Origin: a virus
IMG/VR virus record: IMGVR_UViG_3300032287_000417
Span: 1 to 31,620 of that record
DNA length: 31,620 nucleotides
Direction: 5' to 3' (one strand)
Shown: one piece after another, positions 1 to 9,201 of the stretch
How the letters are laid out: every line of letters starts with the position of its first letter
Numbering within the stretch: the first letter of the stretch is position 1
The notes under the pieces: generated by a model
What the model was told of the DNA's origin: nothing
Database searches by the model: none
The model's input: the letters and a program-made list of their open reading frames with translations, nothing else
Program-made: the position numbers and the translations under genes

Positions 1-1
1 T

Positions 2-535
2 AAGATTACCCGTCCGTCGCCCCAACAGATTCGTGACATTATTCTTAATTGGACTCAGCTGTATAGTCCTTCAGAGTGGATTATTGAGAAGAATGCTTTT
101 CAAGCGTTCCTAACTCAAGACGAGGGAATTAAGACCTACCTCTCTAGTCGCGGTGTGATTCTACGTGAACACCATACCGGCTCTAACAAGTGGGACTCAG
201 GTTTCGGTGTTGCTTCAATGGCTACCCTCTTTGGGACTAAACAAGCAGATGGTAAGCACCACCGAGATAATTTAATACATCTACCTAGTGATCAGTCCGA
301 GATGGTCAAGGCTCTTATCGAGCAGTTGATTACTTGGACCCCGACCACTAAGGGTAAGACCGATATGGTGATGGCCTTGTGGTTCTGTGAGATCAGAGCG
401 CGAGAGATGCTCAACTATGGTCAGTACGCAACGCACCACCTCAAAAATCCTTTCCTCTCAAGAGCTGAGATGGGAAGAAGGATCGTCGTCAACATTGACG
501 AGATGCTATTAGAACAACACAAGACATTTATCTAG
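2..535 (+). CDS. Terminase large subunit, C-terminal part (5' end outside window)
   Basis: The reading frame is open from the first bases, so the ATG at 155 is internal and the gene begins upstream of the window. About 177 codons are visible. The terminase large subunit is the ATP-driven DNA-packaging motor, with an RNase H-like nuclease at its C-terminus. The visible part fits that nuclease end: the segment KTDMVMALWF, with its aspartate at 362-364, resembles the last catalytic acid of the nuclease fold followed by a helix, and the tail EIRAREML is typical. The ATPase domain with Walker motifs is not in view. The position just upstream of small genes and the portal supports the call. Seen: sequence and gene order. 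Inferred: family. Confidence 0.8.
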   Translation, partial: KITRPSPQQIRDIILNWTQLYSPSEWIIEKNAFQAFLTQDEGIKTYLSSRGVILREHHTGSNKWDSGFGVASMATLFGTKQADGKHHRDNLIHLPSDQSEMVKALIEQLITWTPTTKGKTDMVMALWFCEIRAREMLNYGQYATHHLKNPFLSRAEMGRRIVVNIDEMLLEQHKTFI

Positions 536-545
536 GGAGATAAAA

Positions 546-989
546 ATGGCAGCAATGAACAAGAAGCTCAGCGCAGCAGAGCTTAAGAAGATAGCAGATC
601 AGGGCAAGCGCGTATCAGTAGGTAAGGCAGCAGGTAAGACTGCAAAGCCTGTAGTCAAGACAACACCAGGGAAAGCAGGACCTGCCTCAAAGGGTGGTCC
701 AAGCATTGCTTCAAGTATTGCAAAGCGTGCAGGAACAGTAGCTCGTGAAGCACGTGACGTTGTCACAGCAGTTGGTTCTGTTGGAACAGCTGCCCTTGAT
801 GCAGCAAAAAACAGAAAAGCTAACGCTCTAAGAGGAGCTGTTAAAGACTTGCCAAAGCAGGTTGCGCAGGTAGCAAAAGCTGCAGCAACAGGTAAGTCAA
901 GCAACGCTGCACTAAAGGTAAACACAGGCAAGAATTCTAGATTCACAGACAAAGCAACTCTTACTCGTCTTGATCGAAAGAAGAAATAA
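546..989 (+). CDS. Small lysine/alanine-rich basic protein, unknown function
   Basis: 147 aa. A good ribosome binding site (AGGGAGA, 534-540) lies 5 bases before the ATG; a second ATG three codons on (555) is an alternative. The protein is very rich in Lys, Ala, Val, Gly and Thr, almost free of aromatics and strongly basic, with stretches such as GKAAGKTAKPVVK that resemble histone H1 or other disordered DNA-binding tails. I recognise no fold. It lies 10 bases after the terminase gene and 2 bases before the next gene, so it belongs to the packaging/portal unit. A role in binding packaged DNA is possible from composition alone. The long antisense frame over it is a composition artefact. Confidence 0.8.
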   Translation: MAAMNKKLSAAELKKIADQGKRVSVGKAAGKTAKPVVKTTPGKAGPASKGGPSIASSIAKRAGTVAREARDVVTAVGSVGTAALDAAKNRKANALRGAVKDLPKQVAQVAKAAATGKSSNAALKVNTGKNSRFTDKATLTRLDRKKK

Positions 990-991
990 CT

Positions 992-1174
992 ATGGCAATC
1001 ACACCAGGTTTTAAGACAAACAACGAAGGCGAAGAAGAATACATTGACAAGGGTGCGGTAACTACTCCGCAATACAACCCATCAGTTGACGCCAAGTATG
1101 CAGCAGGCAAGGCACAAGCCCTTGCTACAGATAAGGTCGAATGGCCAACAAAGGTTAACGGCCTTACTTACTAA
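992..1174 (+). CDS. Small hypothetical protein
   Basis: 60 aa, beginning 2 bases after the preceding stop, so probably translated by coupling; upstream there is only a purine-rich AAAGAAGAAA and no clear Shine-Dalgarno. The protein is hydrophilic and mixed in charge, with an acidic patch EGEEEY near residue 12 and several Tyr/Lys/Ala residues later (residues 35-50). There are no cysteines and no hydrophobic segment. No family is recognised. Its place between terminase and portal, in frame and tightly spaced, supports a real gene. Confidence 0.7.
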   Translation: MAITPGFKTNNEGEEEYIDKGAVTTPQYNPSVDAKYAAGKAQALATDKVEWPTKVNGLTY

Positions 1175-1183
1175 AGGATTCTA

Positions 1184-2941
1184 ATGCTAAATGTTAAAGA
1201 GGTAACTGCAAAGGTATCTCGCTTACAAACTCATTACGCCCAGCGTGATCAGCGTATGCGTGACGTCCTTTCGGTACGTCAGGGAGACATCTCAAAGGTT
1301 TACCCTGCGATGTTCTCGGAGGATTACGCAAAGCCTCTAGTCGCCAATATCATTGACGTCTCTGCTCGTGACCTCGCTGAAGCTATGGCTCCGCTACCGT
1401 CATTTAACTGCTCCGCAGCTAATATGGTATCGGACTCAGCTCGTAAGGCTGCAGATCTTCGTGGTCGTATTGCTAACTACTATATAGATAAGTCTGAACT
1501 AGGCATACAGATGTATACCGGAGCCGATTGGTATAACACCTACGGTCAGCTTATTGCACGAGTAGAGCTAGACTATGACGATAACAACCCAATCATTCAG
1601 CTGATTAACCCATTTGGCGCTTATCCTGAGCTTGACCGTTTTGGTCGTTGCTTATCTTTGACACAAATCGTTGGTATGGATGCACAGAACTTAGCTTCTA
1701 TGTACCCTGAGTTTGCTAATGAGATTATGGGACGCAACCAGTTCACACCTGGTTCCCCATATCTATCTTTGATTCGCTACCACGACAAAGACCAAGACCT
1801 TATCTATCTACCAGATCGTAAGAACCTTGTACTATCTAAGACACCTAACCCAATCGGTGAGTGTATGGTCCGTGTATCTATGCGTCCATCTATTGATGGC
1901 CAAGCACGCGGTCAGTTTGATGATGTATTAGGTGTTCAGTTAGCTCGTGCTCGCTTTGCAGTTCTACAGATTCAAGCAGCTGAGAAGTCTATCCAAGCTC
2001 CTATTGCTATCCCACAAGATGTACAGGAACTGGCCCTTGGTCCAGATTCCATTATGCGTTCTTCTAACCCACAAGGTATCCGCAGAGTTCCCCTAGAGCT
2101 TCCAGCTGGTATCTTTGGTGAGTCAAGTGTACTTGAGCGTGAACTTCGTATGGGTGCTCGTTACCCAGAGTCACGTACTGGTGAGATTAACGCATCTGTT
2201 GTTACAGGACGTGGAGTACAAGCTCTTCAGGCTGGCTTTGATACACAGATCAAGGCAGCTCAAGCACAGTTTGCACGAGTCTTTGTTGAGCTTATTGCTA
2301 TCTGCTTTAAGACAGATGAGAAAATCTTTGGTAATACAGTCAAGGAAATTCGTGGCGTAGACGATGGAACACCGTACACACTTAAGTACACCCCATCTAA
2401 GGCTATCAACGGCGACTACACAGTAGATGTCCGTTATGGAATTATGTCTGGTATGAACCCAAACAACGCAACCGTAGCTTTGCTCCAGATGCGTTCAGAC
2501 AAACTTGTATCACGCGACTATGTTCGTCGTGAACTCCCTATCGAAATCAACGTAACTCAAGAAGAGCAAAAGGTTGACATCGAAGAAATGCGTGATGCGC
2601 TACGCACAGCCGTAGCTCAGACAGCGCTTGCTATACCTCAGATGGTATCTCAAGGTCAAGACCCAACAAAGATCCTCGCATCTTTTGCGGATATGATTAA
2701 GGGACGTCAAAAGGGTCTTAGCATTGAATCAGTTGTGGAGAAGGCCTTTGCGCCTGAACCTCAGCCTGAGATGCCAGCAATGGCACCTCAAGCCCCAGAA
2801 GCAGGTATGGCTCCCGTCTCTGCCTCGCAGCCAAGTATGGAACAACCTGGCGGTGTAGCCCCTGCTCCTGGCGGTCCACAAGCTCCACAAGGTAAACCTG
2901 ATATTGCATCATTGCTCGCTTCAATCGGCGGCGCGGCATAA
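1184..2941 (+). CDS. Portal protein
   Basis: 585 aa, ATG preceded by AAAGGA at a normal spacing. Portals form the dodecameric ring at one capsid vertex, through which the terminase pumps DNA and to which the tail attaches. Position (third gene after the terminase) and length fit. The N-terminal 130 residues have the usual start, with helix, conserved-looking MFSEDYAKPLVANII and a WYNTYG segment near residue 125. A central alpha/beta region follows, with GARYPESRTGEINASVVTG around residues 325-345, then a helical region at about 350-390. The last 60 residues are Pro/Ala/Met/Gln-rich and probably disordered. Family assignment is by recognition of overall pattern and synteny; no single motif proves it. 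Confidence 0.82.
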   Translation: MLNVKEVTAKVSRLQTHYAQRDQRMRDVLSVRQGDISKVYPAMFSEDYAKPLVANIIDVSARDLAEAMAPLPSFNCSAANMVSDSARKAADLRGRIANYYIDKSELGIQMYTGADWYNTYGQLIARVELDYDDNNPIIQLINPFGAYPELDRFGRCLSLTQIVGMDAQNLASMYPEFANEIMGRNQFTPGSPYLSLIRYHDKDQDLIYLPDRKNLVLSKTPNPIGECMVRVSMRPSIDGQARGQFDDVLGVQLARARFAVLQIQAAEKSIQAPIAIPQDVQELALGPDSIMRSSNPQGIRRVPLELPAGIFGESSVLERELRMGARYPESRTGEINASVVTGRGVQALQAGFDTQIKAAQAQFARVFVELIAICFKTDEKIFGNTVKEIRGVDDGTPYTLKYTPSKAINGDYTVDVRYGIMSGMNPNNATVALLQMRSDKLVSRDYVRRELPIEINVTQEEQKVDIEEMRDALRTAVAQTALAIPQMVSQGQDPTKILASFADMIKGRQKGLSIESVVEKAFAPEPQPEMPAMAPQAPEAGMAPVSASQPSMEQPGGVAPAPGGPQAPQGKPDIASLLASIGGAA

Positions 2942-2958
2942 CTCTAAGGGGGTGAAAT

Positions 2959-3099
2959 ATGAACAAGGGATCACAGGCACCAGCACCAATGGCAAAGCCA
3001 ATTCACGGCACTGCAGGCGCAGGAGCTAAGGTAACAGGCGGAGCTGTCAAGCAGCCATACGCTGGAGCAGCAAAGCCAGGCAAGAAAGTAAAGAAGTAA
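2959..3099 (+). CDS. Basic Gly/Ala/Lys-rich micropeptide
   Basis: 46 aa, a short gene easily missed. The ATG at 2959 is preceded by AAGGGGGTGAAAT, a strong ribosome binding site. The product has Pro/Ala-rich, then Gly/Ala/Val, then Lys-rich segments and ends GKKVKK. It is basic, with no aromatic core apart from one Tyr, and probably unstructured. It resembles in style the other small basic proteins at 546, 14605, 14879 and 15058. It lies 17 bases after the portal. No function can be assigned. Confidence 0.7.
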   Translation: MNKGSQAPAPMAKPIHGTAGAGAKVTGGAVKQPYAGAAKPGKKVKK

Positions 3100-3125
3100 A
3101 TAACTTTAGTTGGGAGCCGGACGTA

Positions 3126-3350
3126 GTGCATAATCATAGAGATGAAGTACCGCGTCCGGTACGCCCCACTGACGCTTTAGTAATACTGACTGAGTTTCTG
3201 TTTAACATTAGTCAAGTTATAGCGACATTCTTTGAATCGCTAATGGAACTATCAATTTATCATTCGAATCGCCAAACCAAGATAACCAAGGTTTGGGATA
3301 ACTTCGCACAAGATTTAGAAACCATACAGGAGGATACAGATGGCGCTTGA
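3126..3350 (+). CDS. Small hypothetical protein with hydrophobic helix
   Basis: 74 aa from a GTG start. A GGGAG about 9 bases upstream is the only candidate ribosome binding site, so the start is moderately certain. The middle (about residues 16-43) is strongly hydrophobic to amphipathic (ALVILTEFLFNISQVIATFF), followed by a charged helical C-terminus ending QEDTDGA. It could be a membrane-contacting or helical-bundle protein; no family is recognised. It overlaps the next gene by 11 bases, typical of this operon. Confidence 0.6.
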   Translation: MHNHRDEVPRPVRPTDALVILTEFLFNISQVIATFFESLMELSIYHSNRQTKITKVWDNFAQDLETIQEDTDGA

Positions 3351-3753
3351 TGAAGCGACAAACCCAGTCAAGGGTGTATCAGGTCCTGGTGAATTTTCAA
3401 AGCGCACAGACCTTGAAGTGCAGTCAACCGGTTACGGTGACAAAGCACAGTATCAAACAAACAAGTCTGGAGCACCGCTTGCAACAGCACCAAAGTCACC
3501 TATGCTTTCACAGGCACCTGAAGTTCCTACGGGACAACCTGCTGCTCCATCCGTTGGTCTATATGATCCAACACGACGTCCTGACGAACCAATAACATCA
3601 GGTATTGATATGGGTCCAGGAGTTGGTTCTAGCGCTCTTGGTATGAACAAAGTTCAAGTAAAGCTTTCAGATTCACTTGCTGCAATGCTTGCTTTTGACA
3701 CAACTGGCGAAGTTGCTATCTTGTATCAGGAAGCACTAGCGCGGGGTAATTAG
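3340..3753 (+). CDS. Hypothetical virion-region protein, Pro-rich
   Basis: 137 aa. ATG preceded by CAGGAGGATACAG, a strong ribosome binding site, even though the start lies inside the previous gene. The first 95 residues are low in hydrophobics and rich in Pro, Gly, Ser, Thr and Ala (for example LATAPKSPMLSQAPEVPTG), and probably disordered. The last 35 residues (VQVKLSDSLAAMLAFDTTGEVAILYQEALARG) look like a compact helical segment. Its stop overlaps the GTG of the giant gene by one base (TAGTG), implying coupled translation. Function unknown; an accessory of the following large protein is a guess from coupling. Confidence 0.75.
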   Translation: MALDEATNPVKGVSGPGEFSKRTDLEVQSTGYGDKAQYQTNKSGAPLATAPKSPMLSQAPEVPTGQPAAPSVGLYDPTRRPDEPITSGIDMGPGVGSSALGMNKVQVKLSDSLAAMLAFDTTGEVAILYQEALARGN

Positions 3754-6700
3754 TGACTGATAATATTAAGGCAGCTGCATTAGCAGCTAATCTTCAGGGT
3801 GAGCAAAAGACACAGGTTGATGACCTAGTTAAGGCTCTCTTTGTCCACAAGGAACTTTCAAATCTTCCTAGAGAGGTGGCAGTCAAAAAGGCTGCAGCAC
3901 TTCCTGCTGGACAAAAGCAAGATATGGAAAAGAAGTTTGGCACTGAAGACCCAACGGTTAAACCATCTCGTGGTTGGCTTGGAAGTGCTTGGCATTATGC
4001 AACGTCAGTTACTTTTGGTCCCCTTAAATATGCTTTTAAGGGTCTTGAAGAAATAGGCGATGCAAGTACACGCGCTTACCGTGCTCTTGCTATTCCTTTA
4101 TCAGAAGGTCGCATTGACTTTGAGTGGGCTAAAGCCAACGATAAAGGCGACAAAGTCTATAACGAAGGACGCATTGAAAAAGCCAAAGCTATGTATGGCG
4201 AGGCAGCTGTAACGCTGGCTATGCGTATCAAGGCGGGAGAAGACCCAGAAAAGATTTTTGCTTCAGCAACTGAAGAACAGCGCAAGTATTTAATGCTAGA
4301 TGATCCTAACAACAAGGTTATACCTGGCGTTACAAATGTAGAAAAAGAACGCGCTCTATGGAACGAAGCACTTGGCGTAGTAGACCGTGCTCACTTCTCG
4401 CTTGGCCGTCAGGTAGCTAATGCCATACTTCCAGAGCAACTTGAAAAGAATGGCTTTGTTTATGGACTTGTATCCGGTACTTATGATGCAGCATACCGAG
4501 TTTTTGCAGACCCACTTATCGTTGGTGGTAAGATTCGTGGCGCTTACTCACTTGCCAAATATTCACTTGAAGCAGTTGTCGGTGGCGGTAAGGTAGCTAG
4601 TTATTTTGAAAAAGCAAACACTGTTAATTTCTGGGACCAATATGGTACTAAGTTAACTAATTTTACTAAGGCGCAAGCATCAAAAGACCCAGCACAGATT
4701 GCTTTAGCTCGTAAAGACCTAGCAGTATTTGCACCTGAATTTGGACCAGAGGTAGTTAAGGTCTTTCAGAAGTCTAATGTGGTAGATGCCTCATCTGCAA
4801 AAGCTTATTTCCTTAATACTGAAGAAGCCATAAAGGTAATGAAAGGTGCATCGGAACGTAGACGCGTAATTTTGCCTACACTTGATGCAACACGCAAGGC
4901 ACGAGTAGCTGTTGTTACTCAAGCAGATAAGATTATTAACATTGATCGTTTTGCACCAACAATTATTAATGACCTGTACGGAAAGCTTCCCACAACTGAT
5001 GGTATATCCAAGGCTTTAACAGAAGATGGCAAGCTTATTGGTGAAGCTATTAAGGCGTCTGCCAATCCTAAAAACTTTCTCCGCTATCCATCACAGTATA
5101 TTGGCTATCGTTTAGACAAAGCTAAGGCTAAGTTCAACATTGCACCTTTATTCAAGAACGATATGTTTGACGTAATAGACAAAGATGCGTCAGCACAGGT
5201 ATATCGCCTAGCACGTTTGGTTATGACCAAGCAAGATTCTAAGTTAATCTCTGAAACGTTTGACACAATCGAAGATATTGGTCAGCGCAAGGAAATGGTC
5301 AAGGGTCTATGGGAAACCATTGCTGAAGTTCGTGGATTAAACCTAACAGAATCAGGCCAGAAGATAACACGTCAGGTAGCCGGTAAAGGTGACTCACGTT
5401 TTTCTGTATCTAACTTTGGTGATGACTATGCAGACATTGGAGCAATTCCGTCTGACTACACATCTATGATGACTACACCTAACCTTGTAGATATTGACCG
5501 TGCAGCAGCTCGATCAGGTCTTATCGGTAAAATGCTGAACCAAGCTAACAAGCAATGGGTAGATAATATGACCGGATACTGGTCATTCCTTACACTTGCT
5601 GGCCCACGTTATGCCATTCGTAACGCAGGTGAAGACCTTATGGTCCACCTTGCAACAGGTGGTTCAGCTTGGGGACTAGCTAAGAGTCGCTATCTTTCAA
5701 CACGTGTCAATACAGCGCTAGAAGGCGCACGTGCCAACAAGAGTTGGAATGATAACCCACTCGGTCTTATGATGCGTATGCTTAATAAGAACGAAGCAGC
5801 TAAGTATGAAAAGCAACTTACAGGTCTTGACGACACCCTTCGTTCTGCCAGAGAACAAATCAAAATTAAAACAGCTGAAGCTAAAGCTTCTACAGATCCT
5901 GCAGTTAAATTGTCTTTATCCGCTGAAATTGATGCACTTAAGAAGAGCGTTGCAGGTGGCGCAGTAGGACAGACACGTCAGATTATGGCAACTGCCCTTA
6001 CTTCAGGTCGAGTTAACCGTTATCGCAAAGCACTAGGTATGAGACCTATGTTTGAGGATGAAGCAGAGATTCTTGCTGAGCACCTTATCTATGGAAACCT
6101 AGATAACGCAGCAGCTGAGGTATCAGAAGGCGCATTTAACTTTGCAACAGGTGGTGACTTTGTCACACGCTCAGTTAACTTTACACGCACACACGGTGTT
6201 CGTTCAGAAGCTTTGGTTATCAATGATCCAAAGATTAAGAAAGTATCACGTGAAAAAGGTGATGCAGGGTACGCTCCAGTATCTCTTGGTAATCTTGATG
6301 ATGCTTCTATGATTACGTGGCTTATGCGTATTAACTACTACGCAAACGACGAACTAGGCGCTATTGCTGTAGCAAACCTGAGCAATACAGCTAAGGGTAA
6401 AGAAGAAGCTATCCTTAAGATTATGAAGTGGATGGAAGATAACCCATCTTTCCGTAAAGAAGCACAGCTTGCAGCACGTGGCATTGACGAAAAGACACAG
6501 GCTGAAATTGTCTACCGTCGCGCTAAAGAAATCTTTGAAAAGCGTAGCAAGGTAGCAGGAGCCGACAAAGAAGTTAACTTGGATCTATTAAATAAGATTC
6601 GCACAATGGACAATGAAGGAAACTACATCATCTCAGGGCGTCTTTCTCTTGATGACTTGCCAACTATTGCAGATGATATGCCAGAGTACATCCTTGGACC

Positions 6701-8597
6701 AAAGCTTGTACCTATTGCAGACGGTGGAAACGTAACAGCTTCAACCGTTAACAAGGGTTGGACTTGGCTAGGTATGGCTAACGCACGTATGTCACGTGAG
6801 CCTATTGTATTTAGCGAAATTATTAATATGCGTAAGCAACTAAAGAAGAGTGGCCTTGAAGCTAAGTATATTGAGTCAGTAGTTAGTAAGGTAGATAGCA
6901 CAAACCCTGCAAAGATTGCAGCAGCTACAGATCGCGCTAAGCGTCAGCTGGCTGAGCTTGTAGAAGAACGTGCAGTTGCACAGACTCTTGCATATGTAGA
7001 CAACCCTTTGGTACGTACACAGATTGCTTTTGGAGCGCGTAACTTCTCACGCTTCTATCGTGCTACTGAAGACTTCTATCGTCGTATGTATCGCGTTACT
7101 CGTTACAACCCAATGGCTATCCGTAAGGCAGCCCTTGTAATGGACGGTATTAGCCACAACGGATGGATTCAAGAAGACGATCAAGGCGAAAAGTACTTTG
7201 TGTACCCAGGTCTTGAGCCAATCTACCGTGCAGTTCAAGGAGTTATGCAAGGTTTTGGTATTGATGCTGAGTTTAAGACTCCAATGCCTATTAACTTTGG
7301 CGCACAGGTCAAGATGCTTACACCTTCTTTGAACCAAGACTCTTTAATTCCTACATTTAACGGACCATTAGCAGGCATATCTATCAAGACACTGGCAAAC
7401 CTAGTAGACGTGCTTGGAGCACCAGGCGCTGCTGATAAGATTACAGAACTTGGTCTTGGTAAGTACGCAGTTGGACAGTCTTTCGTATCATCATTCTTGC
7501 CAGCTCACATCAATCGTCTCTATGAGGCTATGGATAAGGATGAGCGTGACTCTCAATACGCTTCAGCGTGGCGTAAGGCAGTAACATATCTTGAAGCTTC
7601 AGGTAACGGACTTCCTAAGAAGTACGATGAACTAGGTCAACTGATTCCACCTACTATTCAAGAACAAGAAACATATCGCCAGCAGGTTAAGAATACAACT
7701 CTTACTATCCTTGGCACACGTTTTGTGTACGGTTTCTTGCTACCAGCATCTCCTCAAGTACAGCTTAAGGATGATATGGCTAAGTGGGTTAAGGACAACA
7801 ACCGAGCTAACTTTAAGCAAGCTTGGAATGGACTCATTGATGAGTACGCAGGAGACTACGACAAGGCTATGGCCAAGTGGGTAGAGCTATTCCCTAATGA
7901 GATTGCTTTTACAATTCCGGAATCAGACAGAAGCACAGTAGCTATTGTTCGATATGCTGAAGAGTCCGGTGACTTTGTAGATCAGAACAAAGGCTTGTTT
8001 AACGCATACCCACAAGGTGCAGCGTTTCTTATCCCTAATAAGTCTGGCTTCTCTTGGGATGCTTACAAGACTATGAAGGATATGGGCATCAAGTACAACA
8101 AGCGGGTAGATGATTACCTTCGTGAGGTACAGACTGCTGCAGACCTTCAGACCTATTATGCCAAGAAGAACGAGTACGAAGCTAACCTAGAAGCTAACCC
8201 TACTGATTTTGGGCGCTCTATGGCTCGTCAAGAGTTCCAAGACTGGGCTAAAATCTTTAAGGCTGGTCGTCCTTTGCTACAAGAAGAGCTTTCACAGGGT
8301 AGTCAAAAGGCTATCAACCGTCAGAATGCAATTAACGATCTTCGCAATATGCTCAATGACCCAAAGGTAAAAGTACGTGGCCCTATACAAAAGTCACTTA
8401 AAGATATGTTAGACCTTTACGATTCATACAAGCTTCAAAAGGATTCTTTGTCTAATATATCAGGGTTTACAAACCTTATTAGCTTTATGAAAGATGACAC
8501 AATCGTACAGATGCGTCAACTTGCACAAAAGAATGAAAACACCAAGAGCGCATACAATGTATTGTTTGCTTCATTACTAGGAGACACTGATGGCTGA
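3753..8597 (+). CDS. Giant 1614-aa protein, candidate internal virion/ejection protein
   Basis: 1614 aa from a GTG that overlaps the previous stop by one base. No enzymatic motif is obvious. The protein is largely helical, charged and low in Cys. A segment near residues 604-630 (YWSFLTLAGPRYAIRNAGED) resembles a motif I associate with very large unannotated actinophage virion proteins. A coiled coil-like stretch follows at about 690-730. The C-terminal 300 residues are Tyr/Asn/Lys-rich helical sequence. No tail-tube or tail-chaperone genes surround it, and it sits between portal and scaffold, so a tape measure is less likely than an internal core/ejection protein of the kind podoviruses carry. 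Function is inference; the gene itself is certain. Confidence 0.75.
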   Translation: MTDNIKAAALAANLQGEQKTQVDDLVKALFVHKELSNLPREVAVKKAAALPAGQKQDMEKKFGTEDPTVKPSRGWLGSAWHYATSVTFGPLKYAFKGLEEIGDASTRAYRALAIPLSEGRIDFEWAKANDKGDKVYNEGRIEKAKAMYGEAAVTLAMRIKAGEDPEKIFASATEEQRKYLMLDDPNNKVIPGVTNVEKERALWNEALGVVDRAHFSLGRQVANAILPEQLEKNGFVYGLVSGTYDAAYRVFADPLIVGGKIRGAYSLAKYSLEAVVGGGKVASYFEKANTVNFWDQYGTKLTNFTKAQASKDPAQIALARKDLAVFAPEFGPEVVKVFQKSNVVDASSAKAYFLNTEEAIKVMKGASERRRVILPTLDATRKARVAVVTQADKIINIDRFAPTIINDLYGKLPTTDGISKALTEDGKLIGEAIKASANPKNFLRYPSQYIGYRLDKAKAKFNIAPLFKNDMFDVIDKDASAQVYRLARLVMTKQDSKLISETFDTIEDIGQRKEMVKGLWETIAEVRGLNLTESGQKITRQVAGKGDSRFSVSNFGDDYADIGAIPSDYTSMMTTPNLVDIDRAAARSGLIGKMLNQANKQWVDNMTGYWSFLTLAGPRYAIRNAGEDLMVHLATGGSAWGLAKSRYLSTRVNTALEGARANKSWNDNPLGLMMRMLNKNEAAKYEKQLTGLDDTLRSAREQIKIKTAEAKASTDPAVKLSLSAEIDALKKSVAGGAVGQTRQIMATALTSGRVNRYRKALGMRPMFEDEAEILAEHLIYGNLDNAAAEVSEGAFNFATGGDFVTRSVNFTRTHGVRSEALVINDPKIKKVSREKGDAGYAPVSLGNLDDASMITWLMRINYYANDELGAIAVANLSNTAKGKEEAILKIMKWMEDNPSFRKEAQLAARGIDEKTQAEIVYRRAKEIFEKRSKVAGADKEVNLDLLNKIRTMDNEGNYIISGRLSLDDLPTIADDMPEYILGPKLVPIADGGNVTASTVNKGWTWLGMANARMSREPIVFSEIINMRKQLKKSGLEAKYIESVVSKVDSTNPAKIAAATDRAKRQLAELVEERAVAQTLAYVDNPLVRTQIAFGARNFSRFYRATEDFYRRMYRVTRYNPMAIRKAALVMDGISHNGWIQEDDQGEKYFVYPGLEPIYRAVQGVMQGFGIDAEFKTPMPINFGAQVKMLTPSLNQDSLIPTFNGPLAGISIKTLANLVDVLGAPGAADKITELGLGKYAVGQSFVSSFLPAHINRLYEAMDKDERDSQYASAWRKAVTYLEASGNGLPKKYDELGQLIPPTIQEQETYRQQVKNTTLTILGTRFVYGFLLPASPQVQLKDDMAKWVKDNNRANFKQAWNGLIDEYAGDYDKAMAKWVELFPNEIAFTIPESDRSTVAIVRYAEESGDFVDQNKGLFNAYPQGAAFLIPNKSGFSWDAYKTMKDMGIKYNKRVDDYLREVQTAADLQTYYAKKNEYEANLEANPTDFGRSMARQEFQDWAKIFKAGRPLLQEELSQGSQKAINRQNAINDLRNMLNDPKVKVRGPIQKSLKDMLDLYDSYKLQKDSLSNISGFTNLISFMKDDTIVQMRQLAQKNENTKSAYNVLFASLLGDTDG

Positions 8598-9201
8598 GAC
8601 ACCTCCAGCAACGTTTACATCGTTTGTTCAAGACTTGGCTAAAAGCAAAGAAGAAACTCGCCTTGTATTTGCTCAGCAATTAAAGAAGGCTGGGCTACTT
8701 AAGGGCGAACCTACTTCTGTCGTAAACAAAACAAATTACTTTGACGCTCTTGGAAGATTAGAAGAGCTTTATGTAAAACGAGTTTCTGTCAATAAGATAC
8801 TTGGAATAGAAACAGACCCAAACCGTATTAACTTTTTAGCAGCATACCTAGCTGAAGGCAACTACGGTACCGGCAGCGATACTGGTGAACCTAAGACTAC
8901 AGCCCAGACTTATATCACAAGCCCAAGTCAAACAGCCAAGCTTGTCAATACAGTTGCTCAGGATCTACTAGGTCGTGACCTTACAGAGGCAGAGCAAGCA
9001 AAGTACCTCAAGCTTGTTAATGCTCAACAGAAGGCAGAGCCAGCTATGCAGACAACTGGTAGTGGCTTTACCACAACACGTGGTGGAGTAGATGAACAAC
9101 AGTTTGTCACAGAACAGATTGCACAAACAGGAGAAGCACGCACTAAGCGTGCAACAGATGCGTACTCAATGATGTTACAGGAACTTGGAGGGCTACAGTA
9201 A
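8590..9201 (+). CDS. Hypothetical protein of internal-virion block
   Basis: 203 aa. The ATG follows an AGGAGA ribosome binding site and overlaps the end of the giant gene by 8 bases. The product is helical and soluble. The N-terminal 60 residues carry charged helices; the middle is Thr/Ser/Gly-rich (about residues 90-110, GTGSDTGEPKTTAQTY); the C-terminal part has a Gly/Thr linker, then an amphipathic helix ending MLQELGGL. No membrane segment or cysteine is seen. Position between two very large genes suggests it is part of the same virion sub-assembly. No family recognised. Confidence 0.72.
   Translation: MAETPPATFTSFVQDLAKSKEETRLVFAQQLKKAGLLKGEPTSVVNKTNYFDALGRLEELYVKRVSVNKILGIETDPNRINFLAAYLAEGNYGTGSDTGEPKTTAQTYITSPSQTAKLVNTVAQDLLGRDLTEAEQAKYLKLVNAQQKAEPAMQTTGSGFTTTRGGVDEQQFVTEQIAQTGEARTKRATDAYSMMLQELGGLQ

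Noticed and set aside
599-1072. Long antisense open frame over the basic 147-aa gene
   Set aside because: Composition artefact of a Lys/Ala/Thr-rich gene on the other strand; no ribosome site and the product is Ala/Phe/Thr-rich nonsense.
3753-8597. Tape-measure protein
   Set aside because: Position before the capsid gene, no tail tube or frameshifted chaperone genes, and podovirus-like surroundings argue against it.
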